From an uncultured Bacteroidales bacterium (lineage in GTDB: Bacteria > Bacteroidota > Bacteroidia > Bacteroidales > P3): a stretch of DNA of 64,000 nucleotides. The position numbers were made by a program, and so were the translations under genes. The DNA is taken from contig ONJQ01000029.1 of NCBI GenBank assembly GCA_900318175.1, positions 1-64,000 of the forward strand, written 5' to 3'. The notes under the pieces were generated by a model. That model saw nothing but the letters and a program-made list of their open reading frames with translations. It had not been told where the DNA came from and did not search any database. Shown in pieces: positions 1 through 7,242 of this stretch. How positions within the stretch are numbered: the first letter of the stretch is position 1; each line of letters begins with the position of its first letter.

Positions 1-395
1 ATGTAATGGCTCAGTTGGACTATATGGAGAAGCGAGGCAGCGGCCTTACCCGCATATGCAATGAGACAAAGGCACTGAATGGATACAAAGACGAACTAAT
101 GCCTATGTTCAAATCGACACCGACTCAATTCCAAACTACAATCTATGCGTCGTCCGATGAACTTGGACTCGGAAATGTCACCAAAGATGTCACCAAAGAA
201 CTATCTGAACGTCAAAATATAATACTCGATTTAATCAAGGAAAACCCATTGGTGACAATCCCAGAAATGTCACTAAAGATTGGTGTCGTGATAAGAACAG
301 TCAAACGAGACATCGAATACTTACAGTCAAACGGGTTTATCATCCGCGAAGGTGGACGCAAAGAAGGCCATTGGAAGATATTGAAGAATGAATGA
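1..395 (+). CDS. C-terminal part of AlbA/Schlafen-type ATP-binding regulator (5-prime end outside window)
   Basis: The frame is open to the left edge, so only the C-terminal ~130 residues are visible. The segment EKRGSGLTRI is the end of the HATPase_c_4/RecG-like module of proteins that start with an AlbA_2 (Schlafen) domain. It is followed by a polar linker (VTKDVTKEL) and a winged helix-turn-helix of about 55 residues (IILDLIKENP to the C terminus). Such proteins are common putative DNA-binding regulators in gut Bacteroidales; target and role are unknown. A 112-bp piece of this gene (51-162) recurs at 594-705 with about three mismatches, inside a broken second copy. The family assignment is from sequence pattern; the function is inferred. 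Confidence 0.7.
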   Translation, partial: VMAQLDYMEKRGSGLTRICNETKALNGYKDELMPMFKSTPTQFQTTIYASSDELGLGNVTKDVTKELSERQNIILDLIKENPLVTIPEMSLKIGVVIRTVKRDIEYLQSNGFIIREGGRKEGHWKILKNE

Positions 396-467
396 TTAAC
401 TGTCTATATATTAAGTGAGGATATGCGAACATGGAATTGCTTTAACATGTAACTAAAATAAAAACCG

Positions 468-475
468 TATCTTTG
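468..475 (+). promoter_or_regulatory. Bacteroidetes -7 promoter element
   Basis: TATCTTTG matches the TAnnTTTG -7 box and lies 75 bases before the ATG at 550 of the broken AlbA-type gene. No good TTTG -33 box is seen at the usual distance. Confidence 0.5.
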
Positions 476-500
476 CACCGGAAAAAGAGTTTGTTTGAAT

Positions 501-537
501 GTGTAAATGTGTTAATTCATGAATGTGTAAATGTAAT
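501..537. repeat. Degenerate aatgtgtaaatg/gtgttaattcatg word repeat
   Basis: The leader of the broken gene is built from short repeated words (gtgtaaatg, gtgttaattcatgaa, gtgtaaatg). The reverse-complement words (cattaacacattcac) form a similar array at 25045-25093 in front of mrp. Confidence 0.4.
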
Positions 538-549
538 AGAAATCAAGCT

Positions 550-880
550 ATGGAATTAGAGACTCTAATAACAGAATGTACTGCATACGACTACGCATAT
601 GCAATGAGACAAAGGCACTGAATGGATACAAAGACGAACTAAAGCCTATGTTCAAATCGACACCGACTCAATTCCAAACTACAATCTATGCGTCTTCTGA
701 TGAACCAGAAATCGAAGATGTCCCCAAAGGTGATACCCAAAGGTGATACCCAAAGTGGCACTCAAGGTGGCACTCAAGGCGATACTCAAGATGTCCCTCA
801 AGATGTCCCTGAAGAAGGAAATCTTGATTCTTGGATTGAGGAACAGATATTTCAGAATCCAAATTTTTTGTGTCCGATAA
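550..880 (+). pseudogene. Second AlbA/Schlafen-type regulator, internally deleted and frameshifted
   Basis: The ATG at 550 opens MELETLITECTAYDY, a typical start of AlbA_2-domain proteins. At about 593 this is joined, out of frame, to sequence near-identical to 51-162, which is the C-terminal region of the gene at the left edge. The whole central part (AlbA and ATPase domains) is therefore missing and the N-terminal frame stops within a few codons. Downstream, an array of 12-13-base units (723-808) encodes a GTQ/GDT/DVP linker; its two 13-base units shift the frame again. The remnant continues to about FQNPNF and the C-terminal helix-turn-helix is lost. It is a clear remnant and not a working gene. 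Confidence 0.75.
723..808 (+). repeat. Tandem 12/13-bp repeat in linker of broken AlbA-type gene
   Basis: Seven units follow each other: two of 13 bases (cccaaaggtgata) at 723-748 and five of 12 bases (such as ctcaaggtggca and ctcaagatgtcc) at 749-808. In frame, the 12-base units encode G-T-Q-G-like tetrapeptides, a linker type seen in this family. The extra base in the 13-base units breaks the frame, which suggests slipped-strand replication. Confidence 0.75.
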
Positions 881-1097
881 ACGTGCTGAAGGCACGTACT
901 CTTATTAACCCCACACGAAGCGAAGTGCCGTGTGGGGTGGGGACAGAGATATTTATTCTGCGTGCCGGAGGCACGCTACTTTGTTGATCGTTATGTTGTA
1001 GCGTATCTTCAACACGCATGGGATGGGCATTATTACCCCACACTGCACACCTACGGTGTTTAGTGTGGGGTTAATAGTATTGTGTGCCTTTGGCACA
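881..1097. repeat. Cluster of five short palindromes (REP-like)
   Basis: Five inverted repeats stand in 217 bases: 881-897 (ACGTGC/GCACGT), 908-938 (ACCCCACACG/CGTGTGGGGT), 960-976 (GCGTGC/GCACGC), 1035-1071 (ACCCCACACT/AGTGTGGGGT with an inner CACACC/GGTGT stem) and 1083-1097 (TGTGCC/GGCACA). The words CCCCACAC and GTGCC-GGCAC recur between them. No protein is supported here. A further palindrome of this style stands at 26258-26276. The arrangement resembles an intergenic REP/BIME-type element. Confidence 0.6.
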
Positions 1098-1163
1098 TCC
1101 AAACCTTTGTAAATCAAGACACGACATATACTATTGATATTATATTACTTACTAATGATCTGA

Positions 1164-1292
1164 TTCCTTTTGTCGGACACCTATGATTTAGACCATTTGA
1201 CTGATGAAGACAAAGACAAGATAATAAATGCAATTGGGAATTACTTGTACGCCTTTGTTGAAACAAATGGTAAAGCACAAAAGACGCTCTAA
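1164..1292 (+). pseudogene. Possible 3-prime gene remnant, unrecognised
   Basis: An open stretch of 42 codons between two stops reads as a plausible hydrophilic helical protein end (YDLDHLTDEDKDKIINAIGN). It has no ATG, and a stop precedes it at 1161. The family is not recognised. It may be the tail of a gene destroyed in the same decayed region. Confidence 0.25.
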
Positions 1293-1314
1293 CTGATCAG
1301 GTCGTCCAGGACAA

Positions 1315-2223
1315 CTAATCTTTTGCGGGGGCGGTGAGGATGCCGGCGGCTATGAAGTAGGCGGCGCCGAGGGCGGCGAGGAGGGGGAACCAGGGCAGGA
1401 CGCCGTCCGGCAGCAGCAGGGGCACCAGCGTGATGGCCAAGGCGGGCGCGAAGGGCTTGTAGCGTCGGAAGAGCAGCAGCATCGCCGTGGCGGAGCACGC
1501 CACACCCACGGCCATGGGCAGTCCGGCCGTCCGGTGCAGCCACAGCTCGGCAGCCGTGCCCACGGCGGCGGCCACCACTATCAGCCCCCAGACGGTCCAA
1601 GGGCGCTTGCGGAAGCCACTCCGGCGGTTGGCAAACTCTATCATCGTCACCACCAACGGCGGCACCATGCAGTAGTGTGCCCCTGTGCCCCAAGCCTCGG
1701 GCAGCAGCCTCCGCGCCGCGAACCCGGCAGCGACAATCAGAGCCAGCGCAGCCGCCAGCCGGAGCCAGTGCCTCAGCCCGTAGGGGCGGTATTCGACCCG
1801 CTCCGTCTGCGGCAGCCACCTGCGGCCAACGGCCAAGAGGGTGGAGAGCACCGCCACGCTCACGGGGTAGACCCACGACGTTGTGCCAATCAGCACTGGC
1901 AGCATGGCCGCGGACACCACGGGATACATGTTGCACCGCACCGTCCGCAGCAGCAGCACCACGGCACAGAAAGCCAAAAGGAAGCGAATCTCAAACCCGA
2001 CGGGAAGCAGCTGATTGAGCCCCCATCCGATGAGGGCGGCCCCCGTCAGCAGCAGCGGGACCTGCCTCCCACGCACATTCCACACCGCTTTGGGCATCAG
2101 CCACAGCCCCACGCACAGCGCTCCCGCCTCGGGGAAGACAACCTCGCGCTGCCCCGTGGCCTCGGCGGCAATGGCTATGGCCGTCAGGAACAGCAGTGTG
2201 GCCAGATGGCGTACCCCTCTCAT
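1315..2223 (-). CDS. Polytopic inner-membrane protein, unknown function
   Basis: The 302-residue product is almost entirely hydrophobic, with about eight to ten predicted membrane segments separated by short Arg-rich loops, for example around residues 57-66 and 145-155. The layout is reminiscent of HPP-type or other small permease-like membrane proteins, but no diagnostic motif is seen and no substrate can be named. The ATG directly follows the TGA of the acetyltransferase gene (TGAATG at 2226-2221), so it is the last gene of the minus-strand operon that begins at 3683. Confidence 0.75.
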   Translation of the reverse strand: MRGVRHLATLLFLTAIAIAAEATGQREVVFPEAGALCVGLWLMPKAVWNVRGRQVPLLLTGAALIGWGLNQLLPVGFEIRFLLAFCAVVLLLRTVRCNMYPVVSAAMLPVLIGTTSWVYPVSVAVLSTLLAVGRRWLPQTERVEYRPYGLRHWLRLAAALALIVAAGFAARRLLPEAWGTGAHYCMVPPLVVTMIEFANRRSGFRKRPWTVWGLIVVAAAVGTAAELWLHRTAGLPMAVGVACSATAMLLLFRRYKPFAPALAITLVPLLLPDGVLPWFPLLAALGAAYFIAAGILTAPAKD

Positions 2224-2745
2224 TCAACCCAAGGTTCGTGCTACCTCCGCGGCCGCCTGGCTGAGGGGAAGCATGTAGTAGACCGACATCTCGTCGCGGA
2301 AAAACTCCACCGCCCCCCAGCGTTTCCAATAGCTGTGGGTCTTCAGGTGGTGCATCACGGGGATGAACACAAAGTCATAGGCTTTCAGGTCGTCCCACAG
2401 CGACATTACCATGTCATAGTTCAGCCGCGTGCCGCGGAAGGGCTCCGCCACGATAAACGAGAAGACGGCGATGTAGTGCAGCGCGTTGAGCCGTGCCAAC
2501 AGTCCGGGGTTCTCCCGCGTCATGACGGCGGTCTCCTCTTCGATGCGGTAGTCGCTCATGTTCAGCAGTCCCACCGTGGCCCCCGTCTCGTCCACGGCCT
2601 TCACGCTCATCTGCCAGTTGAAGTGCAGGTGCGCCACCCAGTCCCTCACCTCGGCGGCGTCGAAACCATACTGCCGCGTCATCCACTCGACGGTCTCCGT
2701 CGCGTCGGTCGCGGCCATTCGTTGCAGGGTGTAGTTCATCGGCAT
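2224..2745 (-). CDS. GNAT-like N-acetyltransferase family protein
   Basis: The 173-residue protein reads as a GNAT-type fold: an N-terminal helix region, central strands (MSVKAVDETGATVGLLNM), and a region HYIAVFSFIVAEPFRGTRLN where acetyl-CoA binding is expected. The classical R/Q-x-x-G-x-G/A loop is weak (PFRGTRLN), so the activity and substrate are uncertain. It overlaps the DUF2156 gene by 10 bases upstream and abuts the membrane-protein gene downstream, giving a three-gene operon. A pair of two acyltransferase-like proteins with a membrane protein suggests lipid or envelope modification; this is inference only. Confidence 0.6.
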   Translation of the reverse strand: MPMNYTLQRMAATDATETVEWMTRQYGFDAAEVRDWVAHLHFNWQMSVKAVDETGATVGLLNMSDYRIEEETAVMTRENPGLLARLNALHYIAVFSFIVAEPFRGTRLNYDMVMSLWDDLKAYDFVFIPVMHHLKTHSYWKRWGAVEFFRDEMSVYYMLPLSQAAAEVARTLG

Positions 2746-3683
2746 CGGATTATCACGTTGTTATAGCTGAGCAGGATGTGGGGATGGTAGGAGAGTTTCG
2801 ATTTGCGCAGCCCCTCCAACCCCATGTCCTCCTCACGGTTCAGGTAGACAAACTCCTCCGGCAGGTGGGCGGCAAACTGCTGGTTGATGATGTTGAAAGC
2901 CCCGTCGACGTTGCGGTCCGCCTTCTCCACGCAGACGTCGAACGTGTCGTGCGTCACCGCTGCGCCGTAGGTGAAGGCCACCATCCGCCCGTCCACATAG
3001 ATGCACCCGCCGCGGGTGCCCAGGGCATCCCAGTGGTTGAACACCGTCTCCATGGCCTGCTGCTCGGCGTTGGCGGTGATGTTGTACTCGTGGTCGCCCA
3101 TGTCCACCTCCGTCCGCCACTGCTGTGCCAGACTGCGGCACTCGTCAAACAGCCGTGGCTCCAGCTCGCAGTAGCGGAAGTCGGCATGCTCCGACAGGAA
3201 CTTGTTCACGTGGTTGCGCTTGGCTTTGAGGCTCTTGCCTTTCATCTCGGCCAGCTCTTGCCGCAGGTAGATATAGTCATACTGGTTTCTCCGTGGCTTG
3301 ACGGCGACGCGTCCGGGCAGCATCTCGGCTATGGCCGCTGCCTGGTCGTCCTCCATGGCCATGATGAGGGCGTGCGTGCCCACCGTGGCGGCGTCGGCGC
3401 ACAGCATCTCTATCAGCCCTGCCGACGGAGTGCCGGCGGTGCAGACCATATAGGCCCGGCGGCTCTCCATATTGAAACGGAACACCACGGCCTGTTGGCA
3501 GATGCAAATCTCGGTGTTGAACCAGAACTGCCACCCTATGAGGTTGGCGAAGGTGAAGTTGCAGCCCCGCCGTCCCGCGCCCAGCGACACGCCTTGCAGC
3601 TTTTCGCGGTCGGCAACCGTCAGGTGGTGGAACGTCAATTGTTCTGTGTTACTTGCAGTTGAGTTGAAAGCGTTTGAATCCAT
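2736..3683 (-). CDS. DUF2156 / phosphatidylglycerol lysyltransferase C-domain-like protein
   Basis: The 315-residue protein matches the DUF2156 (LPG_synthase_C) pattern, a double GNAT fold found in aminoacyl-phosphatidylglycerol synthases. Characteristic stretches are NFTFANLIGWQFWF near residue 42, the basic KGKSLKAKRNHVNKF segment near residue 150, and the C-terminal YLNREEDMGLEGLRKSKLSY. It lacks the membrane flippase domain of full MprF, as is usual for Bacteroidales homologues, so it is a soluble acyltransferase-like protein of unproven substrate. It is the first gene of the three-gene operon and has a -7 box just upstream (3692-3699). Confidence 0.8.
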   Translation of the reverse strand: MDSNAFNSTASNTEQLTFHHLTVADREKLQGVSLGAGRRGCNFTFANLIGWQFWFNTEICICQQAVVFRFNMESRRAYMVCTAGTPSAGLIEMLCADAATVGTHALIMAMEDDQAAAIAEMLPGRVAVKPRRNQYDYIYLRQELAEMKGKSLKAKRNHVNKFLSEHADFRYCELEPRLFDECRSLAQQWRTEVDMGDHEYNITANAEQQAMETVFNHWDALGTRGGCIYVDGRMVAFTYGAAVTHDTFDVCVEKADRNVDGAFNIINQQFAAHLPEEFVYLNREEDMGLEGLRKSKLSYHPHILLSYNNVIIRCR

Positions 3684-3691
3684 AGAGGGGG

Positions 3692-3699
3692 CAAAATTA
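3692..3699 (-). promoter_or_regulatory. Bacteroidetes -7 promoter element for the DUF2156 operon
   Basis: On the minus strand TAATTTTG fits TAnnTTTG and stands 8 bases before the ATG at 3683, implying a very short or absent leader, or a different start. A -33 TTTG is not clear. Confidence 0.45.
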
Positions 3700-3762
3700 C
3701 AAAAAAGTTTCGTATTTACTCATTTTAGGAAGGCAGGAATCTGCCATTTCAGAATATTTTTG

Positions 3763-3770
3763 TATATTTG
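3763..3770 (+). promoter_or_regulatory. Bacteroidetes -7 promoter element for tdh
   Basis: TATATTTG lies about 100 bases before the tdh ATG. It is the best TAnnTTTG match in the divergent region between 3683 and 3869. Confidence 0.45.
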
Positions 3771-3868
3771 CTTGTTCGAATTCCCAGCCCCTGTTGCTGC
3801 AATGATTTGGACCAATGTTGATTAAATATAAAAGCACATTATATAGAAGCATTTAAAACTGTACTACA

Positions 3869-4816
3869 ATGAAAAGAATTCTGATAGTTGGTGCCGGCGG
3901 ACAGATTGGTTCCGAGCTGACCCGTAATCTGAGAGACATTTATGGTGACAACAATGTTGTCTGCAGCGACCTCCGTCCGCTGAAGGGCGACCCCTACGAG
4001 CGCGGCCCCGTGGAGCGCATCGACTCCACCCAAATCATGCAGATTGCCACTGCCGTGAAGCAGTACAACATCGATACCATCTACAACCTCGCCGCCATCC
4101 TCAGCGCCACCGCCGAGCTCAACCCCATGCTGGGTTGGAATGTGGGCATCGGAAGCCTTGTCAACTGCCTTGAGGTGGCTCGCCTCTTCGGCTGCGCCGT
4201 CTTCACCCCCAGCTCCATTGGCGCCTTCGGCCCCAGCACCCCGCACGACAACACCCCGCAGGACACCATCCAGCGCCCCAACACCATCTACGGCGTCACC
4301 AAGGTGACCGGCGAACTCCTCTCCGACTACTATTTCACCCGTTTCGGCGTCGACACCCGCAGCGTCCGTTTCCCCGGCCTCATCAGCTACCAGACCCTCC
4401 CCGGCGGTGGCACCACCGACTATGCCGTCGAAATCTACTATGCCGCCGTCAAGGGCGAGAAATTCGTCTGCCCGCTGAAGAAAGGCACCTACATGGATAT
4501 GATGTATATGCCCGACGCACAGAAGGCCATGATTGACATCATGGAGGCCGACCCCACCAAGCTCGTACACCGCAACAGCTTCAACGTCACCGCCATGAGC
4601 TTCGACCCCGAAATCATCTACAACACCATCAAGAAGCGCTACCCCGCTTTCGAAATGGTCTACGAGCCCGAACCCATCAAACAGGCCATCGCCGACAGCT
4701 GGCCCGACAAGATGGACGACAGCTGCGCCCGCAACGAGTGGGGCTGGAACCCCCAGTACGACCTTGAGAAGATGACCGACGACATGATTCTCAACCTCAA
4801 GAAGAAACTGCTGTAA
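3869..4816 (+). CDS. tdh: NAD-dependent SDR-type L-threonine 3-dehydrogenase
   Basis: The 315-residue extended short-chain dehydrogenase/epimerase has the nucleotide motif GAGGQIG (residues 8-14), the substrate-side Ser115/Ser116 in TPSSIGAFGP and the catalytic Y141-x3-K145 pair. The segments PGLISYQTLPGGGTTDYAVE and YMDMMYMPDAQKAMI are hallmarks of the SDR-type threonine dehydrogenases known in Bacteroidetes and trypanosomes, which oxidise L-threonine to 2-amino-3-ketobutyrate. A related epimerase is the only real alternative. It is monocistronic, with a strong intrinsic terminator at 4845-4880. No adjacent kbl (2-amino-3-ketobutyrate CoA ligase) gene is seen. Confidence 0.88.
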   Translation: MKRILIVGAGGQIGSELTRNLRDIYGDNNVVCSDLRPLKGDPYERGPVERIDSTQIMQIATAVKQYNIDTIYNLAAILSATAELNPMLGWNVGIGSLVNCLEVARLFGCAVFTPSSIGAFGPSTPHDNTPQDTIQRPNTIYGVTKVTGELLSDYYFTRFGVDTRSVRFPGLISYQTLPGGGTTDYAVEIYYAAVKGEKFVCPLKKGTYMDMMYMPDAQKAMIDIMEADPTKLVHRNSFNVTAMSFDPEIIYNTIKKRYPAFEMVYEPEPIKQAIADSWPDKMDDSCARNEWGWNPQYDLEKMTDDMILNLKKKLL

Positions 4817-4844
4817 ACCACACCCCTTACAGCAACACCATACG

Positions 4845-4880
4845 CGAGGGCCGGCACCGCAGTGCCGGCCCTCGTTTTTT
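4845..4880 (+). terminator. Intrinsic terminator of tdh
   Basis: A perfect 13-bp GC-rich stem (CGAGGGCCGGCAC, loop CGCA) is followed by six T residues 28 bases after the tdh stop. Confidence 0.9.
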
Positions 4881-5283
4881 GTGCCCGAGACACGCTGCTT
4901 CCCTTGCCGCCCCTCCGCACCGCCGCCCTCGCCCTGCCCCGCGGCCAAAGCAGGGTGGCCCCAGCTTCGCTCCTTGCAGGACTGTCAGGGGACATTTGTT
5001 ATTTCAGTTTTCCAAGGAAAAAGGAACAAATGAGGAACAAATGTTAGAGAACTGAGGAATAACGAGCGAAGGAAGTGCGGCAGTCGAGTGATGGCCGTGA
5101 GTGGCTGGTGCGATGCTCGTGCGCAGCTGGTGAGTTGCTCCCATGATGCTCCAGTGATGCTTGTGAGAGCCCATATCGTTTTTACATCTGCATTACTATC
5201 CGTGTGCATCATGCCAGTCCGCAGGACTTGCAGACAATAGGCAGGGGTTGAAAACGCCTGTATAGAACGATGGGGTGACGGCC
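4881..5283. other. Intergenic region between convergent tdh and menA, with dispersed repeat copy A
   Basis: No gene is supported in these 400 bases. Positions 5005-5057 are an inverted copy (about 80% alike by eye) of 18951-19003, sharing the words AGAGAACTGAGG and CCAAGGAAAAAGGAA. Just outside, CGAGCGAAGGAAG (5061-5073) recurs in the same orientation at 19034-19046, and CCCCAGC-TCGCTCC precedes the core in both. It appears to be one member of a non-coding repeat family. Confidence 0.55.
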
Positions 5284-6186
5284 TCAATAAGCCAGAAGCA
5301 TGCCGGTGCCGGCGAGGAGGGAGAAGAGGAAGGTGCTGATGACCAGCAGGGGCAGCATGGGGTCCAGCGCGCGGCCATCCAGCCGCCACACGCCGCGGAG
5401 GTGGCGCACATAGAGGGGCAGGGTCAGGACGAAGAGCCAGGGGGTCCACCCGTGGGCGGTGAGGAGGGTGTAGAGGACCATGAGGAGCCAGCCGCCGCAG
5501 ATGAGGATGGTCTGGTAGATGCGGGCACGGCGGGCACCGAGTTTGAGGGCAACGGTGGTGCGGGTGGCGGCGTCGGTCTTCATATCGCGAATGTTGTTGA
5601 CGTTGAGCACGCCCATGCTGAAGAGGCCGATGGCGCTGGCGGGCAGGAGGGTGTAGAGGTTGGTGAGGTTGTGGGTGCAGACATAGTAGGCTCCGCACAC
5701 GGCCACAAGACCGAAGAAGATGAAGACGAAGAGGTCGCCCCAGCCGCGATAGCCGTAGGGGCTGGGGCCGAGGGTGTAGCGCATGGCAGCGGCCATGGCG
5801 CCGGCTCCGAGCAGGAGGAGCAGGAGAGGCTCCAAGGCCAGGAGGGTGCCGAATGAGGCCCAGACCATGCCCGTTCCGCACAAGGCACAGCCGACGGCGA
5901 CACAGCCGATGAGGCGCTTCATCTCGGGGATGGTGATGGTGCCGTCCTGCAAGGAGTAGTGGATGCCTTGGCGGTCGTCGTTGTCGGTGCCTTGGAGGGT
6001 GTCGCCCAACTCGTTGGAGAGGTTGGAGAGGATTTGCAGCAGGACGGTGGTGGCGATGAGCAGGGCCACGGCGAGGGCTGAGAGGGGTTGACGCGAGGCA
6101 GCGATGAAGATGCCCATAAGCACGCCCGAGAGGGAGAGGGGCAGGGTGCGCAGACGCATGGAGGTGAGGCAGGATTTGAAGGTCAT
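5284..6186 (-). CDS. menA: 1,4-dihydroxy-2-naphthoate polyprenyltransferase
   Basis: A UbiA-family membrane prenyltransferase of 300 residues with about eight to nine membrane segments. It attaches the polyprenyl chain to dihydroxynaphthoate in menaquinone synthesis. The first Asp-rich prenyl-diphosphate site is NELGDTLQGTDNDD (about residues 58-71) and the second is NVNNIRDMKTD in the C-terminal half. The ATG at 6186 overlaps the TGA of the methyltransferase gene (ATGA), which decides the start; a longer frame upstream runs inside that gene. With menG it forms a two-gene operon for the last two steps of menaquinone synthesis. Confidence 0.92.
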   Translation of the reverse strand: MTFKSCLTSMRLRTLPLSLSGVLMGIFIAASRQPLSALAVALLIATTVLLQILSNLSNELGDTLQGTDNDDRQGIHYSLQDGTITIPEMKRLIGCVAVGCALCGTGMVWASFGTLLALEPLLLLLLGAGAMAAAMRYTLGPSPYGYRGWGDLFVFIFFGLVAVCGAYYVCTHNLTNLYTLLPASAIGLFSMGVLNVNNIRDMKTDAATRTTVALKLGARRARIYQTILICGGWLLMVLYTLLTAHGWTPWLFVLTLPLYVRHLRGVWRLDGRALDPMLPLLVISTFLFSLLAGTGMLLAY

Positions 6187-6896
6187 TGTTGTTTTTCTCC
6201 TATATAAAGTCGACAGATTCCGAGGGTGTAGGCGCGGTGGCTGACGTTGCGGTAGCCGCAGCGGCGCATGGTGTCCATCCATTCCTTCTTGCCGGGGAAG
6301 CGGAGGACGGAGGCGGGGAGGTAGCGGTAGGCGGCGCGCTGGCCGGAGACGAGACCGCCGATAAAGGGGAGGAGGCGGGTGAAATAGAGGTTGTAGCAGC
6401 TGCGCAGCAGGGGGTTGGCAGGGACTGAAAGCTCCAGGATGGCCAGCCGCCCGCCGGGACGGAGGACGCGGAGGATTTCGCGCAGGGCCTGTTCGCGGTG
6501 CTCGAAGTTGCGGATGCCGAAGGCGATGGTGGCGCGGTCGAAGCTGTCGGCGGGGTAGGGGAGGGCTTCGCAGTTGCCCTGTTCGGCGGTGATGCGGTGG
6601 GAGAGGCCTGCGGCGGCCACCTTGCTCCGCATTACCTGCAGCATGGCCTCGGTGAGGTCGATGCCCTGCACGCGGGTGTCGGGGTGGGAGTGGCGGGCTA
6701 TGGTCAGGCTGTAGTCGCCGGTGCCGCAGGCGATGTCGAGAATCTGCTGGGGACGGGACTTGTCGACGATGTGGCGCAGGGAGCGTCGGCGCCAGGTGCG
6801 GTCTATGCCCAACGAGAGCCAGTGGTTGAGACTGTCGTAGGTGGGGGCTATGGAGTTGAAGAGTTTTTGAGTGTCGTCTGTTCGGGGTCCTTGCAT
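6183..6896 (-). CDS. menG: Demethylmenaquinone methyltransferase (UbiE/MenG)
   Basis: A class I SAM-dependent methyltransferase of about 237 residues that methylates demethylmenaquinone. Visible family motifs are KLFNSIAPTYDSLNHWLSLG near the N terminus, the SAM loop DIACGTGDYS, the acidic IDLTEAML strand end, and the UbiE signatures FDRATIAFGIRNFEHREQAL and RPGGRLAILELS. I choose the ATG at 6896 because it places 10 residues before KLFNSIAP as in homologues. An in-frame ATG at 6950 is the alternative. The -7 box at 6987-6994 rules out starts further upstream. It is coupled to menA by ATGA. Confidence 0.92.
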   Translation of the reverse strand: MQGPRTDDTQKLFNSIAPTYDSLNHWLSLGIDRTWRRRSLRHIVDKSRPQQILDIACGTGDYSLTIARHSHPDTRVQGIDLTEAMLQVMRSKVAAAGLSHRITAEQGNCEALPYPADSFDRATIAFGIRNFEHREQALREILRVLRPGGRLAILELSVPANPLLRSCYNLYFTRLLPFIGGLVSGQRAAYRYLPASVLRFPGKKEWMDTMRRCGYRNVSHRAYTLGICRLYIGEKQQ

Positions 6897-6986
6897 GTGG
6901 ATGTTGTTATCGGGGTGGGAAGGAGGGCGCTGCAACGGTGTGCCGCACATGGTGTTGCGGCAGCGGTGGCAGGTGACTTCGATTTG

Positions 6987-6994
6987 CAAAGATA
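6987..6994 (-). promoter_or_regulatory. Bacteroidetes -7 promoter element for menG-menA
   Basis: The minus strand reads TATCTTTG, a perfect TAnnTTTG box, so transcription should begin near 6980 and cover menG and menA. Confidence 0.65.
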
Positions 6995-7126
6995 AGAAAA
7001 AAAAGGCAATCGGCGACAAAAACTGCTGTTGCACGGGGTTGGGGGGAGGCGGGTGGAGGGCTGTCGGCAAAGGACTGTCGGAGCAGTGCGGTAGGGATGG
7101 CGGGAATATTTTTTTGCGACAAAAAC

Positions 7127-7157
7127 TTTGATAGGTTGGATTAAAATCGTATCTTTG
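7127..7157 (+). promoter_or_regulatory. Bacteroidetes promoter of the first C69 dipeptidase
   Basis: TTTG (7127-7130), 19 bases, TATCTTTG (7150-7157): a full match to the Bacteroidetes sigma-70 consensus, leaving a leader of about 80 bases before the ATG at 7243. Confidence 0.8.
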
Positions 7158-7242
7158 CATTTCTAAAACTACCGACCCGCAGGTGAGGAGTTGTGATAGT
7201 GAGTTGAAAATTAGTTTAGTAATAATAATATATAATAACGTT

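Noticed and set aside
1534..2766. 410-codon plus-strand frame
   Set aside because: It is rich in His, Gln and Arg without domains and lies opposite the membrane-protein and acetyltransferase genes.
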